A DNA stretch of 64,000 nt from Micromonospora citrea (GTDB taxonomy: Bacteria; Actinomycetota; Actinomycetes; Mycobacteriales; Micromonosporaceae), in contig NZ_FMHZ01000002.1 of NCBI RefSeq assembly GCF_900090315.1, forward strand, positions 1,404,501 through 1,468,500, given 5' to 3'. A program made the position numbers and the translations under genes. The notes under the pieces were generated by a model. The model ran no database searches, had not been told where the DNA came from, and saw only the letters and a list, made by a program, of their open reading frames with translations. Positions within the stretch are counted from its first letter, which is position 1. Each line of letters opens with the position of its first letter. Positions 41,681 to 50,661 of the stretch are shown here, piece by piece.

Positions 41681-41895
41681 CGCAGCCAGCCGAGGAAGCG
41701 CCGGTGCAGCGTGCCGGCCGGCGCCCAGGTCAGGTCCTCGGCGGCGCGCACGAACTGCGCGCCCATGTAGAGCGCCAGCGACATCGGCGCTCCCGCGAAC
41801 TCCGCCCGCAACTCCTGCCGGCGGGTCCGGCAGGGCCAGGGCGCGCCGCACCCACCGCAGCTCCAGACCGGCAGCACCGGGCCGTGGGCGGTCAC
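41677..41895 (-). CDS. Small CxxC protein (72 aa), possible zinc ribbon
   Basis: A 72-residue protein with CGGCGAPWPC near residue 14, a C-x2-C-x5-C cluster that could bind zinc, then a helical part. The GTG at 41895 overlaps the previous gene's stop (GTGA) and is preferred to an ATG at 41943, which would force a 52-base overlap. It is the middle gene of a coupled trio. Function unknown; the cluster suggests a small metal-binding or adaptor protein. Confidence 0.6.
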   Translation of the reverse strand: MTAHGPVLPVWSCGGCGAPWPCRTRRQELRAEFAGAPMSLALYMGAQFVRAAEDLTWAPAGTLHRRFLGWLR

Positions 41896-42218
41896 CGTGG
41901 ACCACTGAGCAGAGGTACGTAGTGCGCCCGCTTCCGGATCCATTGCCGCCGTTCGGGGCAGGGGTGGAGCCGGCCGCACCCGCACAGGCCCAGCCCCACC
42001 TCGACGTGACGGGCGAGGATCGCATCGGCGGTCTCGACCTGGACCTGGGCGTACCTGATGAGGGCGGTCACGCCGTGGCTGACGCCCGCGGTCAGCCCGC
42101 CGCAGCTCTGTGGTGGCGAGTGACGGCTTTCCCGCCATGCGCGGAACAGGCGCCGCAGCAGCCCGTGGCTGCGGCCTCGGGCCGGCTCGACTGGTGGGTC
42201 CTCGGGGTCGAAAAACAT
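41892..42218 (-). CDS. Hypothetical protein with C-terminal Cys motif (108 aa)
   Basis: A 108-residue protein: a Pro/Arg-rich N-terminus, then a helix (IRYAQVQVETADAILARHV) and a C-terminal LCGCGRLHPCPERRQW motif (C-x-C-x5-C) that may bind metal. I recognise no named family. The ATG at 42218 is the best start, but no clear Shine-Dalgarno is seen; an ATG at 42269 is possible. It is the first of three coupled genes divergent from the XRE/TPR regulator. Both this protein and the next carry CP-type cysteine clusters, so they may act together. Confidence 0.6.
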   Translation of the reverse strand: MFFDPEDPPVEPARGRSHGLLRRLFRAWRESRHSPPQSCGGLTAGVSHGVTALIRYAQVQVETADAILARHVEVGLGLCGCGRLHPCPERRQWIRKRAHYVPLLSGPR

Positions 42219-42333
42219 GCCCGAGACGATCCCGGCGACCGTGGCCTGGCGGCCATGTCGGCTGGCCATGTCACTGTGCCATGAGCGGGCTCGACCTGCA
42301 CGGATACCACTTCTAAGCTCCTGACCGAGCACC

Positions 42334-43788
42334 ATGGGTAGTCACGTCACGATGCTGAGGGCTGCTGTGCCGCTCGATCATCTTCGGATTCCCGGCGAGT
42401 TCTGGTCGCGCGAGCGCGTCCGTGACGTGCTACGGGTCCGCGACATCGGCGTCCTGTTCCGGCTCCTCAGCCGGCACACCGGGGCAAGCCAGACGCGAAT
42501 CGGAGCCGCCGTCGGTTTGGAACAGGGCTACGTCAGCCGGATCATCGCCGGACGAAAGGTGACCTCCATCGACGTGCTGGAACGGATCGCCGACGGGTGC
42601 GGCATGCCCGACGAGGCCCGGATGATGCTCGGCCTCGCGCCCCGTCAACGTTCATGTCACCGGGACATGGCCGTCGGCCCCAATGGTCGAGAGAGTGACG
42701 TGCCGGTCAACCAGTCCTGGCGCGAGGACATCCGCGCCGCCATGCAGCTGTGGGAAGGCGACGTGAACCGCCGAGACATGCTCCGTCAGGCAGTGTTCAG
42801 CTCCGCCGGTTACACCCTCCCGGCCCTACGTTGGTTCACAGCCCCTACCTCGCAGCCCGTCGCGCAGAACGGCCGGCGGACGGTCGGTCAGCCTGACATC
42901 GACACTATCCAGGAGATGGCCACCACCTACCGGCGACTCGACAACCAGTACGGCGGCGGCCACAACCGCGATACCGTTGCCCGCTACCTCCACCACGAGG
43001 TGACGCCTCTGGTGACCGAAGGCCGCTACGACCCGACGACCGGCCGCAGGCTGCTCGCCGCCGTCGTCGAACTGGCTCAGCTCGCCGGCTGGCAGGCGTA
43101 CGACATGGCCGAACACGGTCTCGCCCAGCGCTACCTCACCCACGCCCTTGACCTCGCTCGGGCTACCGAAGACGTTGGCCTGGGTGCTGAGATCCTCGCC
43201 GCCATGAGCCACCAAGCCACCTACCTCGGCCACACCGCAACCGGCGTTGACCTCGCCCGTGCCGCCCGGCAGACGGCACACCGCGCCGGCCTCACCGTGC
43301 TCGCAGCCGAGGCGCTGGTCATGGAGGCCCACGCCCACGCCGCCGCCCGCGACGAACGCGCCTGCGCCACTGCACTGCACCACGCAGAACGAGCCCTTGA
43401 CCGGGCCGACCGCAGCAGCGACCCGCAATGGCTGGGCTACTTCGACGAGGCGTATCTGTTCGCCAAGTTCGGCCACTGCTTCCACGCCCTCGGCCAAAAT
43501 CAGCGGGCCGAACGTTTCGCCGCCCGCTCCCTGCGCATGGACGAGCGCTACGTACGCGGCAAAGCCTTCAACCTGGTCCTTCTCGCCTCCATCCACGCTC
43601 AACAGGGAGAGCCGGAACGCGCCAGCGCCATCGGAACCGAGGCCCTCACCCTGACCTCGCAGCTACGGTCGGCCCGGGCCGTGCGCTACCTGCGCGACCT
43701 GCAAACCCAGCTCACGACGCATCGTCGCCTGCCGGCGGTACGGCACTTCGTCACCCGCGTCGACGTGGTCCTTGGCCATCGTCGCTGA
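42334..43788 (+). CDS. XRE-type HTH regulator with TPR-like C-terminus
   Basis: A 484-residue regulator. The helix-turn-helix is at about residues 45-100 (SQTRIGAAVGLEQGYVSRIIAG). The rest is alpha-helical with repeat character (about 170-470), including AMSHQATYLGHTATGVDLARAA and LDRADRSSDPQWLGYFDEAY, resembling the TPR region of actinobacterial XRE regulators. Such proteins control neighbouring genes and secondary processes, often by peptide or small-molecule sensing. It is divergent from three small coupled genes it may regulate. Codon use is slightly less GC-biased than in the neighbours. The ATG at 42334 or the one at 42352 could be the start. Its stop directly abuts that of the convergent NUDIX gene. 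Confidence 0.83.
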   Translation: MGSHVTMLRAAVPLDHLRIPGEFWSRERVRDVLRVRDIGVLFRLLSRHTGASQTRIGAAVGLEQGYVSRIIAGRKVTSIDVLERIADGCGMPDEARMMLGLAPRQRSCHRDMAVGPNGRESDVPVNQSWREDIRAAMQLWEGDVNRRDMLRQAVFSSAGYTLPALRWFTAPTSQPVAQNGRRTVGQPDIDTIQEMATTYRRLDNQYGGGHNRDTVARYLHHEVTPLVTEGRYDPTTGRRLLAAVVELAQLAGWQAYDMAEHGLAQRYLTHALDLARATEDVGLGAEILAAMSHQATYLGHTATGVDLARAARQTAHRAGLTVLAAEALVMEAHAHAAARDERACATALHHAERALDRADRSSDPQWLGYFDEAYLFAKFGHCFHALGQNQRAERFAARSLRMDERYVRGKAFNLVLLASIHAQQGEPERASAIGTEALTLTSQLRSARAVRYLRDLQTQLTTHRRLPAVRHFVTRVDVVLGHRR

Positions 43789-44355
43789 TCACAGCTCGCC
43801 CCGAGCTTTGCGCGCGACCAGCTCCAACACCGCCATCACCGTGCCGGCACCCACGATCTCACCCCGGGACACCAGATCCCGCGTCTCCTCCAACGGGATC
43901 CAGGCCACCCGCTCGGCCTCGTTGACATCCACCGGAGCGCCGACGTGCACCGCGTCGCGGGCCAGGAACAGCAGGTTCTCCGCGTCCGCCGTGGCCACCC
44001 ACGGTTGGAACGACAGCAACGGTTCCACGGCAACCGGACGCCAACCGGTCTCCTCCTCAACCTCCCGGATCGCGCAAGCCGCCGGCTGCTCACCATCGTC
44101 GACATAGCCACCCGGCAACTCCCAGACCCACCGGTCGAACACGAACCGATGCCGGCGCATCAGCAGCAGACGCTCCCGCTCGTCGAGCACGGCGACCATC
44201 GCCGACCGGGGTGCCCGGATCACGTACTGCTCGAATCTGACGCCGTCCGGCAGCTCGACGTCGGCGATGCTCAACCGCGCCCGGCGGCTGCCGTCCACCA
44301 CCCGCTCGCCGTGAATCGTCCACCGGGTCGACTCGTTAACCTGCTCCTCCGCCAC
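43789..44355 (-). CDS. NUDIX hydrolase (ADP-ribose pyrophosphatase-like)
   Basis: A 188-residue NUDIX enzyme with a complete box: G-x5-E-x7-R-E-V-E-E-E-T-G-W in the segment GGYVDDGEQPAA...REVEEETGW near residues 93-115. The layout (N-terminal strand domain, box, then VGAPVDVNEAERV) is like ADP-ribose pyrophosphatases. Cytosolic; the exact nucleotide is unknown. The GTG at 44355 follows GATACT by six bases with no Shine-Dalgarno, so a leaderless transcript is likely. There is no spacer between its stop and that of the XRE regulator. Confidence 0.85.
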   Translation of the reverse strand: MAEEQVNESTRWTIHGERVVDGSRRARLSIADVELPDGVRFEQYVIRAPRSAMVAVLDERERLLLMRRHRFVFDRWVWELPGGYVDDGEQPAACAIREVEEETGWRPVAVEPLLSFQPWVATADAENLLFLARDAVHVGAPVDVNEAERVAWIPLEETRDLVSRGEIVGAGTVMAVLELVARKARGEL

Positions 44356-44420
44356 TCGACCAGTATCCCGATCACCCGGCCCGCTGCACCGTCCTTCGTG
44401 GTCGGCGGTGACGGACGTCG

Positions 44421-46382
44421 TCAGGGCAGGAGTTCGAGGGTGACGCGGGAGCGTAGCTCCGGGCGTTCGGCGAGGAGCCGCTCGACGACCGCCGCGGCCT
44501 CCGGCCCGGTGGCGAGGAAGCGGATCGGCCGCCGCTCCCGTTCCATCAGGGCCGCAGAGCGGGCCGGCTCGGCCAGCGGCATGTTGTAGAACGCGGGCGC
44601 GGAGTCGCCGTGGGTGCCCTGGAGGGTGGCGAGGAAGAGCGTCTCCAGGTAGCCCTCCCGCCGGTGCTCGCTGACCACGACGGTGACCGCGCCGGCGCGT
44701 ACCGGCGCGTGGGCCAGCGCGCGCACGGTCACGTCGGCCTGCCGGGGCCGGTCCAGCAGGCCCGACCACCAGGCCGCCGCCCAGGTGGTGCTGCGGACGC
44801 CGAACGGCTGGGCGAAGATCCCGCCGCCGCGCGCCAGGCCGGCCGCCCCGGCCGTCGCCGCCACCAGCGACAGCGCGACCAGTGACCGGGCGACCGGGCC
44901 GGCCCGGCCCGGGTTCCGCCGGACGCGCCACGGGACCGGCCGCAGCAGGAACACCGCACCCACCCCGACGAAGAGGATCACCAGCAGCAGGTGCAGCGTC
45001 TTGCCGTAGTAGTAGCGCGGGTCGCTGCCCTGGAGGGTGAACCAGAGGTGGAAACCGGCGGCGAAGGCCAGCGCGGCGCCCAGCGCGCCCGCGTACCGGC
45101 GCCACACCGGCAGCCGCAGCCCGCCGGCGAGCAGCCCCGCGCCGACCACGCCGACAAGCGCCAGGTAGGCGTCGTAGCGGGGGAAGACGCCCCCGCCGGT
45201 GGCGGCGTTGTCGACCTGGTCGGTGAAGACCAGCCCCGCCACGCTGGGCAGCGGCGTCAGCACGGCCGTGGCCGCCGCCACCGTCGCGGCCAGCCAGGGC
45301 CGCCGGCGCACGGCCCGCCGGTGCCGGACCAGCCACGCCAGCACCAGCGCACCAACCACCGGCAGGAACATCAGGTACGCGAAGCCGATGCCGACGCAGA
45401 GCGCCCCGAGCAGGCAGAGCTGGGTGCCGGTGCGGGCCACCGGCCGGCACACCAGCGCGACCAGGATCGCGGTCAGCGCCAGGCCGAGGCTCTCCCCCGG
45501 GTAGCCGTACACGACGAAGCGGGCCAGCTCCGAGCCCAGGGCGAGGGCGGTGACGGCGGCGGCCAGGGCGACGGCGCGCAGCGGGTCGAGCAGCCGGCCG
45601 GCGATCCGCCCGGCGGCCCAGACCACCGCGAGCACCAGCAGGGCGTACGCGGCCAGCGACCAGCCGAGGTAGTGCTCCAGCGTGCTGGCCGGCGAGCCGG
45701 GCGCGGTCGACGAGCGCAGGAACCCGTCCAGCAGCGCGGCGGTGACGTGGAAGCCCTGCGGATACCAGACCATCGCCTCGGGGGCGATCCGCGCCGCGCC
45801 GTCCGGGTCGGCGAACAGGTAGCCGCCGACCGCGCGGACGCCCTCCACGGCGGCCAGGTGCCGGCTGTTGTCCTCGCCCGTCATCGCGTACGCCAGCCGG
45901 CCGGCCAGGCCGTCGGCGCGCAGGTACGGCCAGGCCAGGGCCAGCGTCGCCAGCATCGCCGCGACGACCGGGGCCGCGTCGGCCGGCGCCGGACGCGGCA
46001 GGCGCGGCCGGGCGCCGGTGACCAGGGCGAGGCCGAGCAGCGCGGTCAGCGCCGTGCCGGCCACCGGCACCGGGTGCAGGCCCCACGGCCACACCGAGAA
46101 GAGCAGGGCGGCGGCGCAGAGCGCCCCGAGCAGCAGCGCCGTGGCCAGCACCAGCCGGTCCAGCAGGGTGCGCCCGGCCCGCAGCAGCGCGGCCGTCAGC
46201 ACGAGCACGAGCGGTGGGAGCACGGCGGCCACGCCCAGCGCGTACGCCAGCAGCGGGACGACCCAGGCGGCGGCGAGCCACCCGACGGCGGTTGCCGGAC
46301 GGCGGACCCGGTTCGCCCGGGCCGGCTCCGGCGGGGCCGCCGGGCGGGGCGCCACCGGCACTCGGGTGGAACTGCTCTGCAC
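44421..46382 (-). CDS. DUF6541-like polytopic membrane protein (second copy)
   Basis: A 653-residue membrane protein with about 14 helices and a short soluble C-terminal segment (about 550-653). The first large loop contains GEDNSRHLA near residue 190 and MVWYPQGFHVTA near 228, the acid and YYPxGxH-type pattern seen in the DUF6541 group and echoing the protein at 3815. This makes a GT-C-like glycosyltransferase or polymer-handling protein plausible, acting on the outer membrane face. No reaction is established. The GTG has GAGGAG eight bases upstream. Standing alone, it has no operon partner to name its substrate. Confidence 0.68.
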   Translation of the reverse strand: MQSSSTRVPVAPRPAAPPEPARANRVRRPATAVGWLAAAWVVPLLAYALGVAAVLPPLVLVLTAALLRAGRTLLDRLVLATALLLGALCAAALLFSVWPWGLHPVPVAGTALTALLGLALVTGARPRLPRPAPADAAPVVAAMLATLALAWPYLRADGLAGRLAYAMTGEDNSRHLAAVEGVRAVGGYLFADPDGAARIAPEAMVWYPQGFHVTAALLDGFLRSSTAPGSPASTLEHYLGWSLAAYALLVLAVVWAAGRIAGRLLDPLRAVALAAAVTALALGSELARFVVYGYPGESLGLALTAILVALVCRPVARTGTQLCLLGALCVGIGFAYLMFLPVVGALVLAWLVRHRRAVRRRPWLAATVAAATAVLTPLPSVAGLVFTDQVDNAATGGGVFPRYDAYLALVGVVGAGLLAGGLRLPVWRRYAGALGAALAFAAGFHLWFTLQGSDPRYYYGKTLHLLLVILFVGVGAVFLLRPVPWRVRRNPGRAGPVARSLVALSLVAATAGAAGLARGGGIFAQPFGVRSTTWAAAWWSGLLDRPRQADVTVRALAHAPVRAGAVTVVVSEHRREGYLETLFLATLQGTHGDSAPAFYNMPLAEPARSAALMERERRPIRFLATGPEAAAVVERLLAERPELRSRVTLELLP

Positions 46383-46536
46383 TGGTCGTCTCCTCGGCGC
46401 GCGGCCCGCCCGGGCCCGGACGCAGCCGCCTCACGGTAGGGGCGGCCCGCCGACGTTTGACGACGCCGACGTGTGCGCCAGGTGACGGGCGGGCGACGAG
46501 CTGCCCCGCGTCGTACACGTGTGCCAACCCGGCGGG

Positions 46537-46542
46537 TAGGCT
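46537..46542 (+). promoter_or_regulatory. Candidate -10 (TAGGCT) of a leaderless promoter
   Basis: TAGGCT lies six bases before the GTG of alkB, the same arrangement as at 431-443. No Shine-Dalgarno is present. Confidence 0.45.
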
Positions 46543-46548
46543 GGGCGG

Positions 46549-47184
46549 GTGACCGGGGCCGCCTACCAGCCGTCGATGCTGGACCTCACCGTCGCGGGGC
46601 CGTCGCTGGGGCCGCTGGCCGGCCGGCTGCGCCGGCATCCGCTCACCCGGGGCGCGTGGGTCGACCACCTGCCCGGCTGGGTCGCCGGCTCCGACGAGGT
46701 CTTCGACACCCTGCTGCGGGACGTGCCGTGGCGGGCCGAGCGCCGCACCATGTACGACTCCGAGGTCGACGTGCCGCGGCTGCTCTGCTGGTATTCCGGC
46801 CAGCGCCCGCTGCCGCATCCGCTGCTGGCCGAGGCGCGCGCCGCGCTCACCCGGCACTACGCGCCCGAGCTGGGCGAGCCCTTCGTCACCGCCGGCATGT
46901 GCCTCTACCGCTCCGGCCGCGACAGCGTCGCCTGGCACGGCGACACCCAGGGCCGCTCCGCGCACACCGACACCATGGTCGCCATCGTCTCGTTCGGCTC
47001 GCCCCGCACGCTGCTGCTGCGCCCCCGGGGCGGCGGCGACAGCCTGCGCTTCCCGCTCGGGCACGGCGACCTCGTGGTGATGGGCGGCTCCTGCCAGCGC
47101 ACCTGGGAGCACGCGGTGCCGAAGACCGCCCGTCCCGTCGGGCCCCGCGTCAGCGTCCAGTTCCGCCCCGCCGGCGTCGCCTGA
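46549..47184 (+). CDS. alkB: AlkB-family 2-oxoglutarate/Fe(II) dioxygenase
   Basis: A 211-residue AlkB-type DNA/RNA demethylase. The iron-binding H-x-D is in WHGDTQG near residue 130, the distal His in RTWEHAVPK near 190, and the 2-oxoglutarate arginines in RVSVQFR near 203. LLCWYSGQRPLPHP near 82 is also typical. It would reverse alkyl lesions such as 1-methyladenine. The GTG start is set by the leaderless promoter pattern. Neighbours give no link to a regulon, and no Ada gene is present. Confidence 0.9.
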   Translation: MTGAAYQPSMLDLTVAGPSLGPLAGRLRRHPLTRGAWVDHLPGWVAGSDEVFDTLLRDVPWRAERRTMYDSEVDVPRLLCWYSGQRPLPHPLLAEARAALTRHYAPELGEPFVTAGMCLYRSGRDSVAWHGDTQGRSAHTDTMVAIVSFGSPRTLLLRPRGGGDSLRFPLGHGDLVVMGGSCQRTWEHAVPKTARPVGPRVSVQFRPAGVA

Positions 47185-47564
47185 CCGACCCGGCGGCCCT
47201 GGCTGCCGCCGGAGCGGCTCGGCCGGCGGCTGGACCTGGCACGGCTCTTCCTGCCCGAGCCGACCGGGCGCGCCCGGACTCGTTCGCCGCGCAGCACGCC
47301 GTCGCCCTCCCCGGGCGGGGCCGAGCGGGCGGGCCGAGCGGGCGGCCGAGCGGGCGGAGGGGACCGGCCGATCGGCGTCGGCCACCCCACCGTTCGACCG
47401 AGGGCCGGCAGGGTGGAAACCTGCGGCATAGTCTGGCGTGGATCGATGTCGATTGTCTTATGTCGAATGTCGCCTTCTGGGTCGAGTCGGTGCCCCCACC
47501 GTCACGGATCGTCGTGTTAGCTTGACGATCCAATCACTCTCCGCTGTCTCCTTGGAGCATTCCC
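47185..47564. other. 380-bp intergenic region
   Basis: The spacer between alkB and the GT-C gene holds no convincing gene. A triplicated GCCGAGCGGGCGG (about 47320-47357) is the only repeat. The last 150 bases are less GC-rich and probably hold the GT-C promoter, perhaps with the TAGCTT at 47518-47523 as -10. Confidence 0.4.
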
Positions 47565-49244
47565 GTGCCCGATGGACGTCCGACCGCGCGGCCGACCGAC
47601 GCTCGTGCCCCGTTCGGCCTGCTTCGTCGCCACGTCGGGCTCGTCGTCGTGCTCGTCGCGGGTCTCGCGCTGCGCATCGCCATGATGGTCGCGTATCCGC
47701 CCGCGTTGTGGTTCCAGGGCGACTCCGGCACCTACCTGCGGCACTCGGCCGAGTGGCCGGCGATGCCGGCCCGGTGGACGTACCCGTGGCTACTCAAGGC
47801 CTTCGAGTGGACCGGCACCGTCGCCTCCGTGGTGGCCCTGCAGCACCTCGCCGGGCTCGCCCTGGGCGTCGCGTCCTACCTGCTGCTGCGCCGCCTGGGC
47901 GTCGGCCCGTGGCCGGCCACGCTCGCCGCGACGCCGATCCTGCTCGACGCCACGCAGCTCACGCTGGAGCAGTACCTGCTCACCGAGACCCTGTTCACCA
48001 CCGCGCTGGCCGTCGCCGCGCTGCTGCTGGTGCGGCGCGAACGGCCCGGCACGCTCGCCGCCCTCGGCGCGGGCGTCGCCGTCGCCCTGGCCATGGCGAC
48101 CCGACCCACCGGCGTGATCGCCGTCGGCGCCCTGCTGCTGTTCCTGCTCGTGCGGTGGCGGGGCTGGCGGGCGCCGGCCGCGTACCTGCTCGGCATCGCC
48201 GTCTTCTTCGGCGCCGCGTTCGCCGGCATCGGCACCGTCAAGGGCGCGCTCGGCCTGGAGGGCGGCAAGTTCCTCTACGGACGGACGGCGCAGATCGCCG
48301 ACTGCGACCGGCTGGAACTGCGCCCCGGGCTGCGCAAGCTCTGCCCGACGCAGCCGCTGGACCAGCGCCCCGCCCGGCCCGACTGGTTCATCTGGAACCG
48401 GGACAGCCCCATCCGCAACGCCGAACGGCCGGAGGATCTCGACGAGTTCGCCCGCGAGGTGCTGCGCCAGCAGCCCGGCGACTACCTTGCCGCCGCGGCG
48501 TCCGACACCGCCCGGTACTTCTGGCCGACGCCGCTCGCGCCGACCGAGTCGTGCCTGGCCACCTGGTGGCGACCGCAGCCCGCGCCGACGAACTGGGCCG
48601 CGGACTACGACTGCGTACCACGCACCGCCGGCCCCGACTACCAGTGGCGGCCGGCGCCCTCGCAGGACGTCGAGCCGAACGCGGCCAGCCGGTTCCTGCA
48701 CGCCTACGGCCGGTACGGGGTGACCCCGCCGCCGGTCCTGGCCGCCATGGTGCTGCTCGCGCTGGTCGGGGCGGTGTGGCCGCGCCGTGGCCGGCTTCGG
48801 CTGAGCCTGATCGCCCTGCTGTACGCCGGCATCGGCCTCGGGATCATGGTCTTCTCCGTGGCCACGTCCATGTTCGAACTCCGCTACGGCCTGCCGGCCC
48901 TGGCGTTCCTCCCGATCGCCGCCGCGCTCGGCTGGCAGCGGCTGCGGTCGACACCACATCCGACGGACCGGCCCACGCCGGCCGACGGGGAACCGGTCGG
49001 GCCCACACCGGCCGACGGAAAATCGGTCGGGCGCACACCGGCCGACGGAAAACCGCACGGGCTCACACCGGCCGACGGAAAGCCGCACGGGCTCACACCG
49101 ACCGGCGAGGACCCGCACGGACCCACGCCGGCCGACGGCGAGCCGGAACGGCCCGCCTCCACCACGGCAGAAAGCAACGGGGATCATGACGAACGAACCG
49201 GAGATCGAGGTCACGGTGCTTCTGCCGTGCCTCAACGAGGCTGA
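47565..49244 (+). CDS. GT-C/GT39-like membrane glycosyltransferase with repeat tail
   Basis: A 559-residue protein with about nine membrane helices. The first loop has FQGDSGTYLRHS near residue 50, an acidic motif expected of GT-C enzymes that use polyprenyl-phosphate sugars. LSPW-type loops are not clear. The C-terminal 80 residues are hydrophilic, with six ten-residue repeats (consensus T-P-A-D-G-x-P-x-G-x). The GTG follows TTGGAG by eight bases. Its last 59 bases overlap the next gene, a DPM1-like GT2, suggesting one unit: the GT2 would make the lipid-phosphate sugar and this protein would transfer it outside. Confidence 0.8.
   Translation: MPDGRPTARPTDARAPFGLLRRHVGLVVVLVAGLALRIAMMVAYPPALWFQGDSGTYLRHSAEWPAMPARWTYPWLLKAFEWTGTVASVVALQHLAGLALGVASYLLLRRLGVGPWPATLAATPILLDATQLTLEQYLLTETLFTTALAVAALLLVRRERPGTLAALGAGVAVALAMATRPTGVIAVGALLLFLLVRWRGWRAPAAYLLGIAVFFGAAFAGIGTVKGALGLEGGKFLYGRTAQIADCDRLELRPGLRKLCPTQPLDQRPARPDWFIWNRDSPIRNAERPEDLDEFAREVLRQQPGDYLAAAASDTARYFWPTPLAPTESCLATWWRPQPAPTNWAADYDCVPRTAGPDYQWRPAPSQDVEPNAASRFLHAYGRYGVTPPPVLAAMVLLALVGAVWPRRGRLRLSLIALLYAGIGLGIMVFSVATSMFELRYGLPALAFLPIAAALGWQRLRSTPHPTDRPTPADGEPVGPTPADGKSVGRTPADGKPHGLTPADGKPHGLTPTGEDPHGPTPADGEPERPASTTAESNGDHDERTGDRGHGASAVPQRG
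48975..49154 (+). repeat. Six 30-bp in-frame repeats in the GT-C tail
   Basis: Six tandem 30-bp units beginning ACGCCGGCCGACGG or ACACCGGCCGACGG encode the ten-residue repeat TPADG(E/K)PxG(P/L). The middle copies are nearly identical. Confidence 0.85.
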
Positions 49245-50409
49245 GACGCTCGAGGTCTGCGTCCGCAAGGCGCTGCGCTCGCTGCGGGAGTGCGGAGTCG
49301 ACGGGGAGGTGCTGGTCTCCGACAACGGCTCCACCGACGGGTCGCAGGAGATCGCCGAACGCGCCGGCGCCCGCGTGGTGCACGCCCCTGTCCGCGGCTA
49401 CGGCGGCGCCCTCCAGTTCGGCATCGACCAGGCGCGCGGCCGGTACGTCATCATGGCCGACGCCGACGACTCGTACGCCCTGTCGGAACTCGGCCCGTTC
49501 GTCGAGGCGCTGCGCGCCGGCCACGACGTGGTGATGGGCAACCGGTTCCGGGGCGGAATCGCGCCGGGTGCCATGCCACCCCTGCACCGCTACCTGGGCA
49601 ACCCCGTCCTGAGCTGGCTCGGCCGTCGGCTGTTCGGGCTGCGCGAGGTGCGGGACTTCCACTGCGGCATGCGCGGCTTCAACACCGAGCGGATCCGCGC
49701 GCTCGGGCTGTGCATGCCCGGCATGGAGTTCGCCTCCGAGCTGGTGGTGCGCGCCGCGCTGGCCGGGTACGACATCGTCGAGGTGCCGACCACGCTCTCG
49801 CCCGACGGCCGGTCCCGCCCACCGCACCTGCGTACCTGGCGGGACGGCTGGCGGCACCTGCGGTTCCTGCTGGTCTTCGCGCCGCGCAAGACCCTGGTCC
49901 GACCCGGCGCCACCCTGGCCGCGCTCGGGCTGGCCGGGGTGGGCGCGCTCACCCCGGGCCCGCTGAGCCTCGGCCCGGTCCGCCTCGACGTCAGCACACT
50001 GGTGTACGCCTGCCTGATGGTGCTCGTCGGGGTGCAGCTCGTGCTCTTCGGTGGCCTCGCCGAGATCTACGGACGGCAGGAGCGGCTCGCCCCGCAGCGC
50101 GCGTCGGACCGTTGGATCCGCCTGCTGCGGCTGGAGACCAGCGTCACCGTCGGCCTGTTGTTGCTCGTCGCCGGCACGGCCGGCACCGTCGGGGCGGTCG
50201 CCTACTGGGGGCTGGACGGGTTCGGCGACCTCAACCCGCACGACACGCTGCGCGTGGTGCTCCCGTCGGCCACCGCGATCGCGCTCGGTGTGGTCGTGCT
50301 CTTCTCCGGCCTGGTGGGCAGCCTGCTCACGCTGCGCCCCACGCACCCGACTCCGCCGATCACCCGCCAGCCCACCCCCACCCACGACCGCCTCGTCACC
50401 AACCACTAA
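49186..50409 (+). CDS. DPM1-like family 2 glycosyltransferase with C-terminal membrane helices
   Basis: A 407-residue GT2: a catalytic domain at about residues 10-230 (LLPCLNEAETLEVC near 12, SDNGSTDGSQE near 45, the metal-binding MADADDSY near 89) and four membrane helices at about 240-375. This layout is that of polyprenyl-phosphate mannosyl/glucosyltransferases (DPM1/GtrB type), which load a sugar onto the lipid carrier on the cytoplasmic side. The ATG lies in the 3' end of the GT-C gene (59-base overlap) downstream of GGGGATC. It likely supplies that GT-C enzyme. The final 25 residues are Pro/Thr-rich. Confidence 0.85.
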   Translation: MTNEPEIEVTVLLPCLNEAETLEVCVRKALRSLRECGVDGEVLVSDNGSTDGSQEIAERAGARVVHAPVRGYGGALQFGIDQARGRYVIMADADDSYALSELGPFVEALRAGHDVVMGNRFRGGIAPGAMPPLHRYLGNPVLSWLGRRLFGLREVRDFHCGMRGFNTERIRALGLCMPGMEFASELVVRAALAGYDIVEVPTTLSPDGRSRPPHLRTWRDGWRHLRFLLVFAPRKTLVRPGATLAALGLAGVGALTPGPLSLGPVRLDVSTLVYACLMVLVGVQLVLFGGLAEIYGRQERLAPQRASDRWIRLLRLETSVTVGLLLLVAGTAGTVGAVAYWGLDGFGDLNPHDTLRVVLPSATAIALGVVVLFSGLVGSLLTLRPTHPTPPITRQPTPTHDRLVTNH

Positions 50410-50445
50410 CCCACCCACCCTCTCCCCCGCCCGCCCCCACCCGCT

Positions 50446-50524
50446 CGCGGCGATCTTGCACTTCCTGCCCCGACAAAGTCGGCATATCTCGCATAGCGTG
50501 GGCACAAAGTGCAAGATCGCCGCG
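50446..50524. repeat. Large intergenic inverted repeat with 18-bp arms
   Basis: Arms 50446-50463 (CGCGGCGATCTTGCACTT) and 50507-50524 are perfect complements. A second short stem (TGCCC/GGGCA, 50466-50470 and 50500-50504) and a small CCGAC/GTCGG hairpin lie inside. It sits 37 bases after the GT2 stop and 138 bases before uraA, and could be a terminator or a REP-like element. Confidence 0.8.
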
Positions 50525-50661
50525 CGGGGCGGCTTTGAGGCGCCGCCGCGCGGTGCGAGGAGTGCAGGGGTGAGGGCGGGGGTGGGGTGGGGTTCTGCTA
50601 GAAACGACTCCTGGGTTTCGTCACCGCCCCCGTCACCTCTTGACGACGCGAAGGGCCACCC

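Noticed and set aside
43789..47385. 1198-codon minus-strand frame running from upstream of alkB to the NUDIX gene
   Set aside because: Only the last 188 codons match a protein family; the rest is antisense or out of frame to the DUF6541-like and alkB genes and is Arg/Ala/Gly-rich.
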